DNA of 64,000 nt from Cruorifilaria tuberocauda (GCA_013365365.1 JABVXU010000224.1:1-64000), one strand, 5' to 3'. Positions 25,984-40,358 are shown, counted from the first letter of the stretch. Notes: generated by a model not told the origin, from the letters alone. Numbers and translations: made by a program.

Positions 25984-28900
25984 ATGAACATCAAGTTGAT
26001 TTTTGCTGTTCTCAGCATTGTCATCAGAAATATATAATTCCAGCAAATTGCCTCGCCAAATGAAATAAATTTTAGGAAGACATCAAAAGCATCTTAGAAT
26101 ATGAAATTCAACTAATAAAATAACTAAGAGCACGCAAAATAACAATTGATAACTTCATTATGAGTAATGCTCACGATATATGCGAAATGATAAGAAAGTG
26201 CAAAAGATAGTAATGGCTAAATTGCGCAGCGAATTTTTATTCTCATAAGATCAGTGATAAAAGATGAAATGCTTGTCACTCACTTGATAACTTGCGTCAT
26301 TTCTCTCCCTCAGTGTTATTCATCAAGCCGATAATAAGGATTGGAATGTGGGAAATCTCGGACTCCAGCTCATTAATAAATATATATAGCTACCGATAAA
26401 AACAAACAAAAACACTTTTATGCTTATGATGGAAAAAAGAGTTTAAAATTTTTGCTATTCAAATTTCCTTCAATTTTTTGCATAAAATATTTTATGATTG
26501 CCCATTTAAAACAGAATTTCACCTAAATTCTAGATATAATGTTTAAATTTTTTGCTAAATCTTTGAAAATTCGGATTTCTTAAGATCGGAGCGAGGACAC
26601 ATAATACTTTATTTTAAAGTTTTTTAAATTTGCAAAAATCATTCGAATTTAAATCAATCCAAACCAACGAAACTCAATGTGCTTGTTTACATGAAAAATG
26701 TATTCAAAAATTTTCTGCTTTTTCAATCCGTCAATAATTTATGATTAGCATTTATGCAAGCATCTCTAAAACAAGGTTTCTTGTTTATAAGTATAATTTT
26801 GTGAGCTCTTTCCCTTATTTTTATTTTAGTCTAACGAGAGTGTCTAACTCATTACCACTGTTAAAGTATCATCTGATGGAAAGTTTTTTCAAAATTCTTC
26901 AAAATGAAAATAACCTTTAAACTTTTGCTTAACTTTCTTATTTTTTTATTATCTAATCAACTATAATTCATAAAATCCATAAAAAGCCATATGCTACGAT
27001 ATATCATTCATTAAAAAGATATACTTTCTTGCCGGTACTTTATACAAAATTTGCATAATGCCATCATTTTTTCTTAATTTAGGTGTTTTGATGATTTTAA
27101 TCTGAATACGAAGCCGAAATCAAAATGCTCAATATTGTGCCACTACTTCTGTGCAAAATTTCTAAAGCAGAGTATTCGATCGATTATTATTGAAATATTT
27201 TTCCATTCTTTTCTTATTTTTAAGTTATAAAATTATCGGTATTTTAAATTGCAGTGAAAAAATGAAAAAAAAAAGGTGGATAAAATAATACGTTGCTATC
27301 AGTCATTAAAGAAAAGAAAACATTTTATCTTATCTTTCACGGTGATGTGTTTAGTTATAAATTCAGTATTACTGTGAATTTGATTTCCAATCTCATTTGG
27401 GATTTTTTGTGTTGTTTTATTGCTTGTTAAAGCATCTTGAAATTCGCAAAATACGATCATTGTTTTTTGCGTTTGTCACTTTATCCTTCACTAAAGTTTC
27501 ATACGCTGAAGAAATTCATTCTAATCGACAGCTAAACGTGTAGATCCGATTCTTACAGCAATTAAATCTGCGATAAAATTGAAAATTTTTTAAAAGTAAA
27601 GTGGAATGATATTACAAAAGCATTGCATTAAACGTTAAATTTCGGGGAATTTCATTGGAATTTCACTGTTCGATGTCATTTAACATAAATGTGATCTTGA
27701 TCTTCTTATTATTATCTTGATTTTAGACTTTTATCATTAAAATAGTTTGTCACATTACTGAGCAGCATAATGGAAGAATAAATGATTTAAGTTGCATTTC
27801 GATGATATTTTTGTGCCAGTCTCTCCTAGCTGATGATAACTATGTTTTTTTATTTAACAGAGCTAATTAAACGAAATTATTAGAAAATGAAATTTTCAAG
27901 AATTTTTTTCTCCATATATAATCAGAATTTTGCATCTTCGCATGAAATTCAAGATTCATTAATTCGTTTTCTTCTTTTTCTTGCTAAAAGAACAATACAA
28001 ATTGTTTTCTTAAAAATTCGTACAAAGTAGATTATTTGTTGAGTAACGGTTGAACAATTTTTTATTATATTACGAAGTTATTATTTTTCAATTTGCTTAA
28101 GGAAATTTTTTATTTTTTATTAAAAAAATTTTTTTTTAATCTTTTAGAAAATCTTTAAAAAAAATGGATATTCAAGCCATCATCAATTTTTAACATGACT
28201 AACTAAAAATGTTTAGAGTTTATTTCTTCATTTGAATAAAAGACATTTTCGAAACAAATTTAAATGATCCTCAAGAATAATTGAATTAAGCATTATCAAA
28301 TGAAAAGTGAAAAGTTGAAGATGTTTAAATATGATTTCGTTGCCTGCATTTTGAAACAAATCGGCCATTGTTAAGAAGTTAATAATTCATGATTCGTGAA
28401 AGTATAAAAACTGATAATCTACAAATCACCTACATGGTAATAACATGAAGAACTTCTAATGCAAATTTAACACGGATTATCTATTTTATTCATATGGAAG
28501 AGAAGCATTCCATGCATTTTTTAAATTTTCCATTCCGATATCAACAAGCTATTAATCAACACTGCAATTTTGTTTTTATCCATTCCTCTTCATATAAATT
28601 ATTTCAAAAATCTCCCTGATCTAAAACCACATTAAATCGAAAGAAGTTTTCAATGAAGGTTTTCCATATCAAATTGAAGTGAGAAAAAAGACAAATAATT
28701 GAAGTACAAGTTAAAAGCATACAAAAATATTCTGTAAGTGACAGAACTCATCTGATGCAGGATTTTCTTGATTTATCGTTGAATCAAACTGTTCTTCTGA
28801 TCATCTTTTCTTTCTTCATGCTTCTTATCAACTCTAATTAACGTTCTTAGTCATAAAACTTAGTAAATGATAACAGCAAGTTAAAGCATTTGATCCTATC

Positions 28901-31513
28901 TATAATCGAAGCTATAATGAAAGCTTTTTTCATCTACAATCACTAGTAGAACAAGTAGAACAAGAAGTGTCAATTTCTTCGGCGTATTAGCATCTTTTTG
29001 AGTACATCAGGATCCAGAAGATTATGAATTGGAAAATTTATTTCTTTTCATACGCTTACATTATCGATTTCAGACTTTTAGTTTTTCTAGTTTTTTTAAA
29101 AACCGGAGTATTTAGTGAATGAATAATATTTATGTTTATTAGGTATCTTTTCATGCCTATCGTGGATTTTCGTCAATACTCCGAGCATTCAAGCAGAAGG
29201 AACAGTTGTTGTTATGTGTTTGAGGTATTTCTTAGTATTTTAATCTCTCTTAGTAAGAGAGGGAGGAAAGAAGGAGAGGCGAAGTGAAAGGAGGGATGAA
29301 GAGGATAAACGGGAAGGAGGCGATCGAATTCAACTTTCCTCTTGCTATTGCTGCTTTGTGATCAGAACTTCCCTTTCATATCTGAAAAAATTTGGTGCAA
29401 CAATAATGAAAGCTACCATTGTCTCTCATTATGTTGCCAAGTGGAAATTATTTTGATTCCAGAAACTGCAAACTTTTTAAGATTTTTGAAATTTTTAAAC
29501 TGCTCTGTAGGTTTTTGATTCACTGTAATTTAATTAAGTTATGTATGTCTCGTATCATTTTTGAGCTCATTTGAAAAAGCTGAAATGTTTTTTTGTCGAA
29601 TGTGAAATTAGCAAGTACAATCACAAAATCATTTTACAAAACAAAAGAAGATACTAAAAAATTCAATTTTACTTTTGAGAATTGGCCTGACATTTAACAA
29701 TGATATATTTCGTTATCAGATGTAGCTAGCGCCACAGTCTGATAAATTCTTGAAAAAATATGCAGATAAAAATTGTTCGTTCATAGAAAAATGATAGAGT
29801 AAATTTGATAGGGTTCAATAGTTTTAATCATAGAGTAAAGTGATTCATACGTTTTAGTTCACTTTTTGATCTTTTCCATTTTCTTTTTCACTGCATTTTA
29901 TAGAAAGACAGAGATAGAGGGAGAGGGAGAGGGAGAGGGAGAGAGAGTAAAAGATAGGAAAATAGTTTTGTTCGGTGGAAATGAATGCTTTGGAGGAATA
30001 TAACCCTTTTTACAACAAATTCTCTCTATAATTTCATCCTTCACTAATCTCACACTTTTTCTATTTCCTTAAGCATAAATCTACTTTTACATCTCACTCA
30101 ATCCTTTCACTAATTATTCTCTCAAAAATTTAACTACCGTCCAGTATTGTGTCTTTTGCTTTCTCTATTCTATTCTATAAATAAAAGCAGAATTATGATA
30201 TAAGATTGTATTTGCGACGAAAAGAGGTCTTAGATAAAGTTCATGAAATATTTCAATAATAAGTATTGATTTAGCTTTCAGATTAGATTAATATCAAATT
30301 AGAAAAAGGAAAACAATAAAAGTATATGTATATATGTAAAATCACATTACATATATATCATATGTAAAATCTTAGGCCAGAATAGAGCATATTCTCAAAA
30401 TTTACTTAATTTTTGATTGATGATAGGATTAGATATTATTTATACTAATGTTGACACAACTATTTGATTGCCATTCCGTTTATAGTTAATATAAAATAAT
30501 TCAAATAAAAATATTTCATTTTTCCCATCCTTTATTGATGTTTTCTTTTTTCTTTAATCTTACAGCTATCTGGTGATACGGAATAAAAATTTGAAATGAA
30601 AATTGTAAGTATCGGAGTAAAGCATAGATTTCTGTCTAAATCAACTCCAACTTATTCGTTCCTCTGTGGCTTTTGACAGTTATCCTTCAAAATGAATGAT
30701 TTTTTTCACAAACATTCTTTCATTTATTACAGTGAACATTTGAATTTTTGAAGGCTGAGAAAGAAGGCAATTTCATGTTTACTACTGATTCTCCAAAAAT
30801 TTCTTGAAAATAATCAAAATTAACTGAAATACTTTTCACTTTATTCCACTCACTTCGTTTATTAAATGTGATTGTGAGATAATTGTCTTTCGTGATCAAG
30901 AATCGCCGACCAATGCAACTGATGTCCTCTTTTAACTTGTAAGCTGATATTTTCTATGACAACAAAATTGTTTTTGAAGCTCTTGTCCACAGAAGTTAAT
31001 TCCAGTGCTATACCATCCATGTTTCAAGGAAAAGCGGTTGCTTAAATTCTGGCAGGAGCAAACTATACTAAGAAATCATTACAACCACATTGAGACTTAG
31101 CAAGAACATTATTATTTCAATAGATTTTTAGCATAATCTCTAACTGAGTTATTCAAAAATTTTGCTGAACAATTACTAATCATTAATACAGTTTTCCATT
31201 TTTACCCCTAAATCACTCAATTACAGCCTTTAACAGATATTGTTTGTGTATTGGGTTATATTCAAAATAGATTTAACAAATATTATTGGAGAAATTGGAA
31301 TTATTGGAATCCAAAATATTCGAGTTTTCCTGAATATTTTAAAGATTCGTAATGAAATACAGCCATTTCTGATCAATTTTTGCAGTATTGTGAGATTTCA
31401 ATAATAAGGATGCTGAGAAATATTTGCTACTATAGCAGTGCCGGTATGGCGATAAAAATGTACGATCTAGTCCACTCAAGAAGCATCGACAGTTAGCACG
31501 CCGTTACTCTATT
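25984..31513. other. AT-rich intergenic tract
   Basis: A poly(A)-signal match (AATAAA, 26064-26069) follows the pyruvate kinase stop by about 80 bases. Beyond it I see no exon with family similarity. A purine-rich stretch at about 29247-29325 and a (GAGAGG)n repeat at 29917-29947 are the only compositional landmarks. The last few hundred bases should hold the receptor-subunit promoter. Confidence 0.5.
29917..29947. repeat. (GAGAGG)n purine microsatellite
   Basis: A hexanucleotide purine repeat of about five units is seen directly, preceded by a short GATAGAGA run. It is on the plus strand between pyruvate kinase and the receptor gene. Confidence 0.9.
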
Positions 31514-34500
31514 ATGCAACCAATCGAATCATCAATTACTTTTCTTATCGTCTACTGTACCGTGTTACTACTCATCGTTCAACAAAGTTTGTCATTTACA
31601 ATTCCAGATATGATCTCCATAAGAAAAATGAGCATTCATAACAAGAGAAAGAAAAGACTTCATGAATTTTGCACGACGATTTATGTTACAATCTTCAATA
31701 ATAAATGAAAATGCAACAGGCCTGAACAATGCAACTAACTTCCAAAGGACCAAAGAAGTGCCTCGGGATATCATCCTACTATCAAACTACCCCACACTGC
31801 TGTTTGAGACTTGTCAACGGTGTCCCGTTAGTTAAGATATTGTAGGTTTTGGTCTAGAGCAGAATGAAAACCTCGGTGTCCAAATGCATTTTGTGAAGAA
31901 AATTGAGGTCTTATTCTTTATCATCAAATTCAATTTTCTCTCATACTTCATTATCACATTAAAAACATCTCAATGAATGATTGAAAATATGATTGAATGC
32001 AGTTACGCAAAAAATCATACGTAAGAACAGTTGGAAAGAAAGAATGCAAATTAAGTGGGACAGTAATCTAATTCTTATTGTTAATTTAAGGACTAGTGCT
32101 ATGTTCGGATGAGGAAGAACGTTTGATGGTAGATGTATTTCGAGGGTACAATCCTCTCATTCAACCAGTTCGCAATTTAAACGAAACTCCGATCATAGTT
32201 AAAATTGCTTTACAACTTGCCCTACTCATTAACGTTGTTCGTTTCCTATTTAAAATTTTTTAAAATGATATTCCAATTGTACTTTATTGACAATAAGTGT
32301 TTGGTCTTTTTTTAAAACAAAAACAAAACTAAAAGCTTATAAATTATTCGTTTGGTTATGGACCAGTTAATACTATCACCTAATACGGAGTCCAATTATA
32401 TTTCGTTGATAATCTTTCAAATCCTATAATGTCCCTTATTCAGGATGAAAAAGATCAGGTTATGCATACAAATGTATGGCTTACTTTGGTTAGTTGCTCT
32501 TCTTCACAACACATCATTTTTAGAGAAGTTTGAAGTCAGTCAAAGCATTGATTGTAAGCTGACCAGAATTTTTGATTTAAATTAATAGTAATTTTTTAGT
32601 CATTAGAAGAGATTTTTGTTTAATTGAATGAATCTGATAATAATAGATTTATAATATCATTTAAATGCGGATGCATAATTTTATGCATAGGAATGAAACT
32701 TCATTCGATCAGAAGTTTTAGAAGTGGCATGATTTTCAAATGCGTTGGAATCCGGTAGATTATGGTGAAATTCAAAATATTCGAGTTGCACCGGACAAAG
32801 TTTGGTTACCAGATATCGTCTTATTCAATAAGTAAGCTACGTGAGGCAGTTATTTTGTAAATCTTGATTTTAAATCTCTTTACTGTGAGAAATCTAAACT
32901 AAGAAACTGAGATAAAGATGGCATATTGCATCTCGCTTGAAATCTTTGTACAAAAAAGTTTCGCTATTGCTGGATGGTTAAATGGATCTGCACGAGATAT
33001 GAAACGCAATTTAACTATTAAAAGTCGTCAGTCACTATTATTATTTCGACAATTTAATTAATAGATTTAAAAATATAAGATTAATTTTACAGTGCCGATG
33101 GAAACTATGAGGTATCATTTATGTGTAATGTTGTAATCAATTACAAAGGTGAAATGTTGTGGGTACCGCCGGCGATCTACAAAAGTTCCTGCATCATTGA
33201 TGTTGAATTCTTTCCTTTCGATGAACAAACCTGTCATTTGATTTTTGGCTCATGGACAGTAGGCTTCATTACATGTGCTTTGAACTTTAATGCTGATTTT
33301 CAATACAATCGAAATTTAAATTTTGTCGGAATGAGCCTTTAAGATTTTTCAAAAATTTTTTTCTTCTGATCTTCCTTCTCCTAAACTTTTTAATTCATGG
33401 TTGATAATTCTTCCTGGAAGCTTGTGTAAAAAAATTTTCTCTATAGTACAATGAAAACGAGATAAAACTTGAATTCGAGCAAGCAGAATGGGTCGACTTA
33501 TCGGAGTATGCGCCAAGCTCAATTTGGGATGTAATGGATGCACCTGCTGCTTTAGTCAATAAACGTTCACGCATTGAATTTCAAGTTAGAATAAGGTGAA
33601 TAATCCACAGTGAAATATTATAGGGTAACTCGTATAATTCTTAGTAATTGAGCATTTGTTTCCCTTGCTTTGCTATTTATTACATATGCTTTTAGGTGAT
33701 TTCATTACTCATCATTTGCTATTGATTTATTTTTACAATGTAATTTTCTAAAAAAGCTTTTACATAACTTAGAATGAATATACGCATTTATACATAAATT
33801 GACGTATTAACTAAATCTTTTCGATTAAAATTTAATCGAACTTATTATTTGATATTTTCATCGAAATAATGAAACAGCGACAGTAATCACTTCCTTCTCA
33901 AACGTTCATTTTAATTCTAGATTTTCTGGAGATTTTACCTTATTTCATTATATTCCTAGATATTTCTGAAGTCTACTTAGTCCATTATTAACCCAACCAA
34001 TTTCGTTTGGAAAATTATTGTATGACTATAGAATTATCAAATTCGAAAATATCCAATCATCCAATGTCCTCCCATATTTACTCTTATTACTTTCATTATC
34101 AATAATTTCAAGATTTATAAATCAGGAAAATTTTCAACTTTTCGTTATATCATAAATTTTCATATACTTTTTTAGGAGAAAAACTTTATTTTACACCGTT
34201 GTGCTAATCATTCCAACTGTATTGATGGCATTTTTAAGTATGGCCGTTTTTTTCCTTCCTACTGACTCAGGTTCTCTCATTTATCTATTTCCGGTTAAAA
34301 TTCTATTCTAAATAATAGATATATGAGGTAGAAATTCTATTGTTCATAAGAACCAGGTTGTGTCGGTGTATGTCATATGAAGCAATTTCAGGCGAGAAAA
34401 TGACACTCACTATATCAGTATTACTTTCAATAGTTGTTTTTCTATTGCTTGTCTCCAAAATTCTACCGCCGACCTCATCCACAATTCCGTTAATGGCCAA

Positions 34501-36041
34501 ATATTTACTACTCACTTTCGTGCTCAACGTTATTACTATACTCGTTACTGTTATTATAATTAACGTTTATTTTCGTGGCCCGACCACTCATCGGATGCCT
34601 AAATGGGTGCGAACTGTCTTCTTGCAAGTGAATACTTTATTGTTATTTTTACTGGCTAGCTTAATTTTTTGAATTTATTTTAATTAACCATAGTTTTATT
34701 GTTCTTAAATTGACTTCTTTGAAGCATTGAAAAATTGATTTTTAGAATGTTTGCTGGATTAATAATTTTTTAGTTTCTGAGTTTTATTTTGCAGTTTATT
34801 GCAGAAGATATTATAAAACTTATCGAATATTATGATAAAAATAAGAAAAATTGTTCTGTAAATCTTTTTAAGAGAATTTTCCTCTTTGGTCTATGTAATT
34901 TTGACTTTTTTCGGAAATTATAATTTTGGTAATTACGAAATGTTTCCATTTCCTTTTTATCAGCAAGAATAGTAAACCAATAAATTATCAAAATTTATTG
35001 GAACTAAGATTCGTTGAAATTCATTTATTAAAATTTCAAATGCTCCGAATTGAATCAAATCGCCTTACATTGCTGTAAATTGCTATCAAGAAACTGATTT
35101 GATACATTAAATGTGAAATCAGCTAATTAATGAATAAGTATAATTTATTACTCACTTTAGGTAATGCCGAAATTGTTATGTATGCAAAGGCCAAAGCTGT
35201 TATTGCGTAACTTTACTGCAAAAAATGGACATTCAATTACTGCCACATATCCTAGTATCGACGAATTGAAACTAAATCCCTCCATACATCATCCATTGTG
35301 CCCGTCGGCTGATACTGATATGAGGTGTAAATTTATTTGATGTCGGCGTAGAAAATACATTTAAAGATAAATTCATATGTCTCAAATGTAAACAATTCAT
35401 TACCATTTTTTTCGTCTCATTTTCATTTTACACCTTACTACGTTTCTGTCTTGTCCAGACAACCGCCAGCGATAGAATTAACTCATGTGGACAGTATAGA
35501 GCAGTTGGAAAGGGATCCATCAACAAGTGCTTACTATCCACTCAGTCCAGACGCTTTACGTGCCATTGATGCCATCGAATATATAACTAATCATTTGAAG
35601 CAGGATGAAGAATATAAAATGGTTACATTTCAGTAATATTCATTGGACTTCGGAGTACGATTCATCATGAGTGACTGATCACAACATCATGGGACCTGTG
35701 TGAAATAAACAGTATTCCTGTTCATAATGAAATTTGATAGCATTATATTCTCTAATATAAGTGTTATCTATATAAGGAAAAAACTTGAACGAATCTTTTT
35801 GTTAGATTAAAAAAATTACCTTTTTTGATTATTACTGATTAAAATATGTTTATAGTATCGCGATGACTGGAAATATGTGGCAATGATTATCGATAGACTA
35901 TTGCTATATGTGTTTTTCGGTATTACAGTTGGTGGTACGTGTGGCATACTGTTCTCTGCGCCTTATGTCTTTCAAGGTGTGGATCAACGAGCTGAATTGC
36001 AACGCCTCATTCATTTATACAAAAATGGCGGCGAAATTTAA
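31514..36041 (+). CDS. unc-29: UNC-29-type non-alpha nicotinic acetylcholine receptor subunit
   Basis: A pentameric ligand-gated cation-channel subunit of the body-muscle levamisole-sensitive receptor family. Eleven exons: 31514-31586, 32091-32236, 32444-32488, 32722-32831, 33093-33258, 33447-33595, 34176-34270, 34392-34627, 35161-35324, 35459-35621 and 35856-36041. They total 1533 bases, giving 510 residues. A hydrophobic signal peptide (MQPIESS..LLLIVQQ) leads into [15 protein letters not shown]. The Cys-loop has 13 residues between Cys 158 and 172 (with FPFDEQ). TM1 is near 233-256. TM2 begins [19 protein letters not shown]3 is near 295-318, and TM4 ([17 protein letters not shown]) is near 454-470. 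There is no vicinal Cys pair before TM1, so it is a non-alpha subunit. UNC-29 is the best match from memory of TM2-TM3 and the [11 protein letters not shown] region; LEV-1 and ACR-2/ACR-3 are the alternatives. The exon 1 donor is inferred from phase. An AATAAA lies about 220 bases after the stop. Confidence 0.92.
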
Positions 36042-37419
36042 AAATATTTGACTTAATTATAAAATCATCATGCTAACTGCTAGACTTCATAGAATATTGT
36101 CTCTCGAAAAGATATTTTCAGAAGTGAGTAGAAATAAACCGAAATGTTTTCAAATGACTAATATTGTGTTGTATATTCATCAACTGTTTCAAAACACTTA
36201 TGAATTAATTTTTCATCAAAGTTAATTTTTACTATTGTACTGTTTTCTTTTCCTGATTATGTAATAAAAATTCCTTGCTACTCACTGATTGAACTGAGTT
36301 GGACTCATTCATAGGAGGGTTATTTTTTCTCTTTAGGTAGTTTTAGCATCGACAGAGATAGTTTTAAGAAAAATTGACCGATCATATGCTCTGATTTTCT
36401 GTCCAAATGAACATGAAAAAAAGGCAAGACAAAATTTCTAGTCGATTGCGGTCCTACCCATATCCAAAATCTTAGTGGCAATATTTGTCATATAAATGAT
36501 GATTAATTAGCGGGGAATTCGAAGATATTCGAACTCAGCTTCCATAATTTGAATTAGAAAGAAAAAATGAAAATTAATGGATACCATAAAAAAACGATCG
36601 TTCTACTCATTTCATTTTTGGATATTGAATATTAATAATGTATGTGATAAAACACCTTATGGAATGAGGTAGTTAATAACAATTCATGTAGATTTAGAAT
36701 CTATTTCCCAAGCAAGACTGACGATATTTCAGCTCGAAACATTAATGCCCACTGTGACTAGTAAGTGCAAAGATCATAGCTGAAAATATTAAAATTGTTT
36801 GTTTTCAAAGTTTTTTGACTAGAAACATTCGTAATTAAAATTAGAAACATTTACTATGTCAACTGAGAAGTCATAAACACATGCCTTATAGAATAATAAG
36901 AAAAGATATGATCAACTTCGATACTTATAGAAAACATAATAAACTCTGCGGATTACATGATGTTAATGTCATAAATCATCATGTTTTTTAGAATTAAACC
37001 TCTTTTAATGGTTAGTATTTCTACCAGAATTCAGATTTTTTTAACTCGGAGGAATCTGCTGAATGACAGCAATTGAGAACTCATTCTGATGATCAAGACG
37101 TAAATATGTTAAAAGCACTGAAAGTTGCACTGATTAAGTTCATAAACCAATGAATTTTATCAAAAAATGCAGTTAAAAACCTTTGCCAAAACTATCTTAA
37201 CTTCAGTTCAAGAAAATAGTATCAGTGTTATCTTAATGAAAGCTATAATTAGGACAAGTTTTCACCAGTGTTGCTCAATTAATTTATTGTATCGAGAGTT
37301 AGCAGTAGTTAATGGTGAATGATAAATGTTATGATCATTATCAAGACCAAGATATCACTTATTACATGAACTGAAATTGTAATTTCACAGATGAGTAATA
37401 GAGTTGAGAGGGCTTCGCT
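36042..37419. other. Convergent intergenic region
   Basis: This region lies between the 3' ends of the receptor gene (plus) and the two-repeat gene (minus). It contains an AATAAA match at about 36262-36267 for the receptor transcript. The minus-strand AATAAA at 37419-37424 overlaps the stop codon of the two-repeat gene. I see nothing else. Confidence 0.6.
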
Positions 37420-39708
37420 TTATTTGTTTCCATTTCGACAGAGCACAAGGAAATCTAAAACGGTTGGTCCAACTACCGCCGAATCCTTGCCACCGAAGCC
37501 GGCTGTTGCTTTTTCCATCTTTACATGTAAATTTCCGAGTAATTCAGCACCCTTTGCTGTTTTCAGTACGCAAGGAACGCAGTCACCAACGTGAAGCGCT
37601 TTGAATGGACCACCACCGCCCATAACTTCTTTGTATGGTATCCATTTGTACTCGAAACCAAGCTACAATTTGGTTAATCAAATATATAAAATGTATTTAT
37701 ACTTTTTGAGATGTAATTTCATTTTTCTATATCAACCACATCTATAGGCAAATATCCTGTAAAATTATTTTATATCTCTAACATTTTCAGGTTGCGGGGT
37801 AACGATCATTTGCATAGATCCAAGTTCTGCACCCGCATTTTCCTGGCCATTCCAACCGAAATTCGCCAATGTTCTTCCACTTGAATCCGGATAAGCTCGT
37901 CCAAAAACGGGCTCGCCATGCTTGTACCATAATGCTACATAACTGTATGTTTCTGAACCATCATCGTTTTTTAATTTACGACCAGCTCCCTGAGTATTGA
38001 ATTCGACTTATTAAAATTAGCTGAAGACGCGAGAGAAGAATGGACAAAAAGAGATGTTGTCTCATTTAACTCACAGGAATCGGATTTTTTGCTGCCGGAA
38101 ATGGATCGCGATATTTGAGATCGATCCAAGTATCTTCATAAATCTTAACGCCAGTTGGAGGAGTTTTAATATTTCGGAACAGAACCAGCAAATTCTGTGC
38201 AATATATATGCATTCAGCAAAAATTACCGGAAGAATAAAACAATATGTAATGGATTAATTTACAATGACGCAAATTACTTGCATACTTATCTGTTTTTTG
38301 TTTCTTATATTGGAATATATCATATCATAATTGCGCAGTTAAACAGTGCAAATTTCACACATATTTATAGCATTACCTGAATTTCACCACCTGCGAGTGT
38401 TTCATTTTTACCCTTGTAACCAACATTAGCCACATCTTTCCCCATATCGATGTAGCCAAGTAAAGTATTTCCATCTTTGGTAGTCATTAACACAGGGGTT
38501 GACTGACCACAGTGTACCAACTGCAGTAACTGATCGTTCTCGCGGTCCTTATATGGGCGCCATTCATACCAAAAACCACTTTTCTTAAATTGTTCGACTG
38601 AATCCTGTTCACTACATGTTAGAATTTGGATTTGCCCACCCAAATCACGAGCTCCTGTCAGTTCCACCTGTAAGATTTAGTTAGATTTAAATATTCTCTT
38701 AATAATAAGAAATATTGTTAGAGGTATGAATTAACCGAATACAATGCAATTAATTTTAAAGTTAAAATAAAAGTAAATGGAACAAAATGAAGTGAGTGAA
38801 ACAAAGGTAATCCGCCATTCATATCAAATATCGTTGAATTTTGAAAATTTGTCAACTTTTCTTTTACAAAGTGATCAAAAAAGTCCTCAGAGTCTAAACA
38901 TTATTAACTTCTGACTTCTAGACATAAGATATGGAACCTTGCTATATGGAAATGAACATTCTACATTTCCATTATTGTTCCAAGCTCGCCCATGGATTGG
39001 CTTGCCAAATTTATACCACAGTGCAACATACATATTCTGTTGACCCTTCACCCTAACGGGATTATCTGGAAACGGTGAACCAATTGTATTGTATGCCCAA
39101 GTATCTTCAAATTCTTTTGTCATCCCTCCGGTTGTTAAAGCGATCGAACACAAATAAACCGTAACACCAGTATTCTGATACAAACAATAAATATCAATGC
39201 ATAAAAGTTTTGCTTTTATAGACCAATAAATTGATTTTAATTCCTACAAATTAGCATTTTCCATTCTAAGGTATTATGCAACGACGAATGCGTATTTCAA
39301 AATGGTCATATTACATTTAAAGCTTCGAACTTTGATTGGAACTTTTACACGATAGGATGGATGTAGAAGAGAGTAAGATATTTGTATGCTTCAAACTATT
39401 AATTAGCTAGGTCTTTAATTATACTTGACTTATTTAAAATTTTTTGGTTCAAGATTAAATTTTAGTTTCAATGCAGTTGTATGCACATCATTTCTATCTA
39501 TAAAAATTCATATAATCGAACTATCTCTCAAAGTTCAATGATTTGGCTCTTAAAAAATAGAAATTTATGACATGAATTAGGATAATTGTAATACCTTCGT
39601 TCCACAATTAACTTTAATTAGCTGTACAAAGTGAGGAAAACTGATGTGAAGGCAAATATTCCAAGTGAATAGTTCATTAGTGAATTTTTCGACATTTTCA
39701 GGCTGCAT
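37420..39708 (-). CDS. Two-repeat protein of unknown function
   Basis: Six minus-strand exons, all phase 0: 39708-39595, 39174-38938, 38667-38377, 38194-38075, 37989-37783 and 37662-37420. They encode 403 residues. The protein consists of two divergent copies of a ~160-residue unit, at about 45-222 and 223-403. Each copy carries, in the same order, EDTW, an SPFP/DPFP turn, YVALWYK..G.P..GRA, a second segment ending in F..EW/YKW.PYK, a G.C.PVL/CVL segment, LLG, and a closing FRN/CRN after LLVL/FLVL. I see no signal peptide or membrane helix; Cys are few. The unit faintly recalls DM9-type repeats (W..G.P..GRA) and proteins conserved among nematodes, but I cannot name the family. The start ATG at 39708 is the first in its open frame, which has a stop at about 39779 upstream. 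Confidence 0.8.
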
Positions 39709-40322
39709 TGCATAGCTGTGAGAACTGAGACAATTTGACCTCTCTAATAATCTAAAGCGAAATCTGTGTAAAATTTAATGTGTTACGAAGAGAAGGAATA
39801 TTATAAATGGAAGGAGGAAATGATAATAACAGAGATTTAGTTTATCATCGAATTTCATAAATCAGTTTTCATGAGATCATTGCATTATAGAAAGTGATCA
39901 AAATCAAGAAAAAGGTAGGAAAATTTTTTTAAGCAATTAATTGATCGAATAATATTACTTGATAGCTATTGAATAGTGTTAGCTTAAAAATTGGGTAAAA
40001 TTTATAATTAATGTTAAAAATGAAATTCAAATAATGTCTAAAAATACTTCAAATTATTTGAAATGCAGCGGAATAGAATTAACGAATCAGTCACAACGAA
40101 TTTTTCCCAGCTTTAATCATTGTTTGGTTAAAGTTGAGTGAAATTATCGATTCGACCGATGCTTTCTTCACAAACTGAAATCCATTTTCAACATCTTTCT
40201 CAACAATCTCCATTTGCCGCAATGTTTAGTTTTTATATTTAATTTATTCAATTTTATCTTGTTTTTAATTGCTATCATTTCCTCTGAATTCTTATTCCAT
40301 TGGTGGAACAAGAACTAAAAAT

Positions 40323-40358
40323 AAATAATAATGGATAAATAAATAATAATGGATAAAT
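40323..40358. repeat. 18-bp tandem duplication
   Basis: Two exact consecutive copies of an 18-base AT-rich unit (AAATAATAATGGATAAAT) occupy 40323-40340 and 40341-40358. Confidence 0.95.

Noticed and set aside
25692..26063. 123-residue open frame at the 3' end of pyruvate kinase
   Set aside because: It is an off-frame reading across the last coding exon and intron; the true C-terminus comes from splicing 25702 to 25940.
38054..38380. 108-residue plus-strand open frame
   Set aside because: It lies antisense to a well-supported exon and intron of the two-repeat gene.
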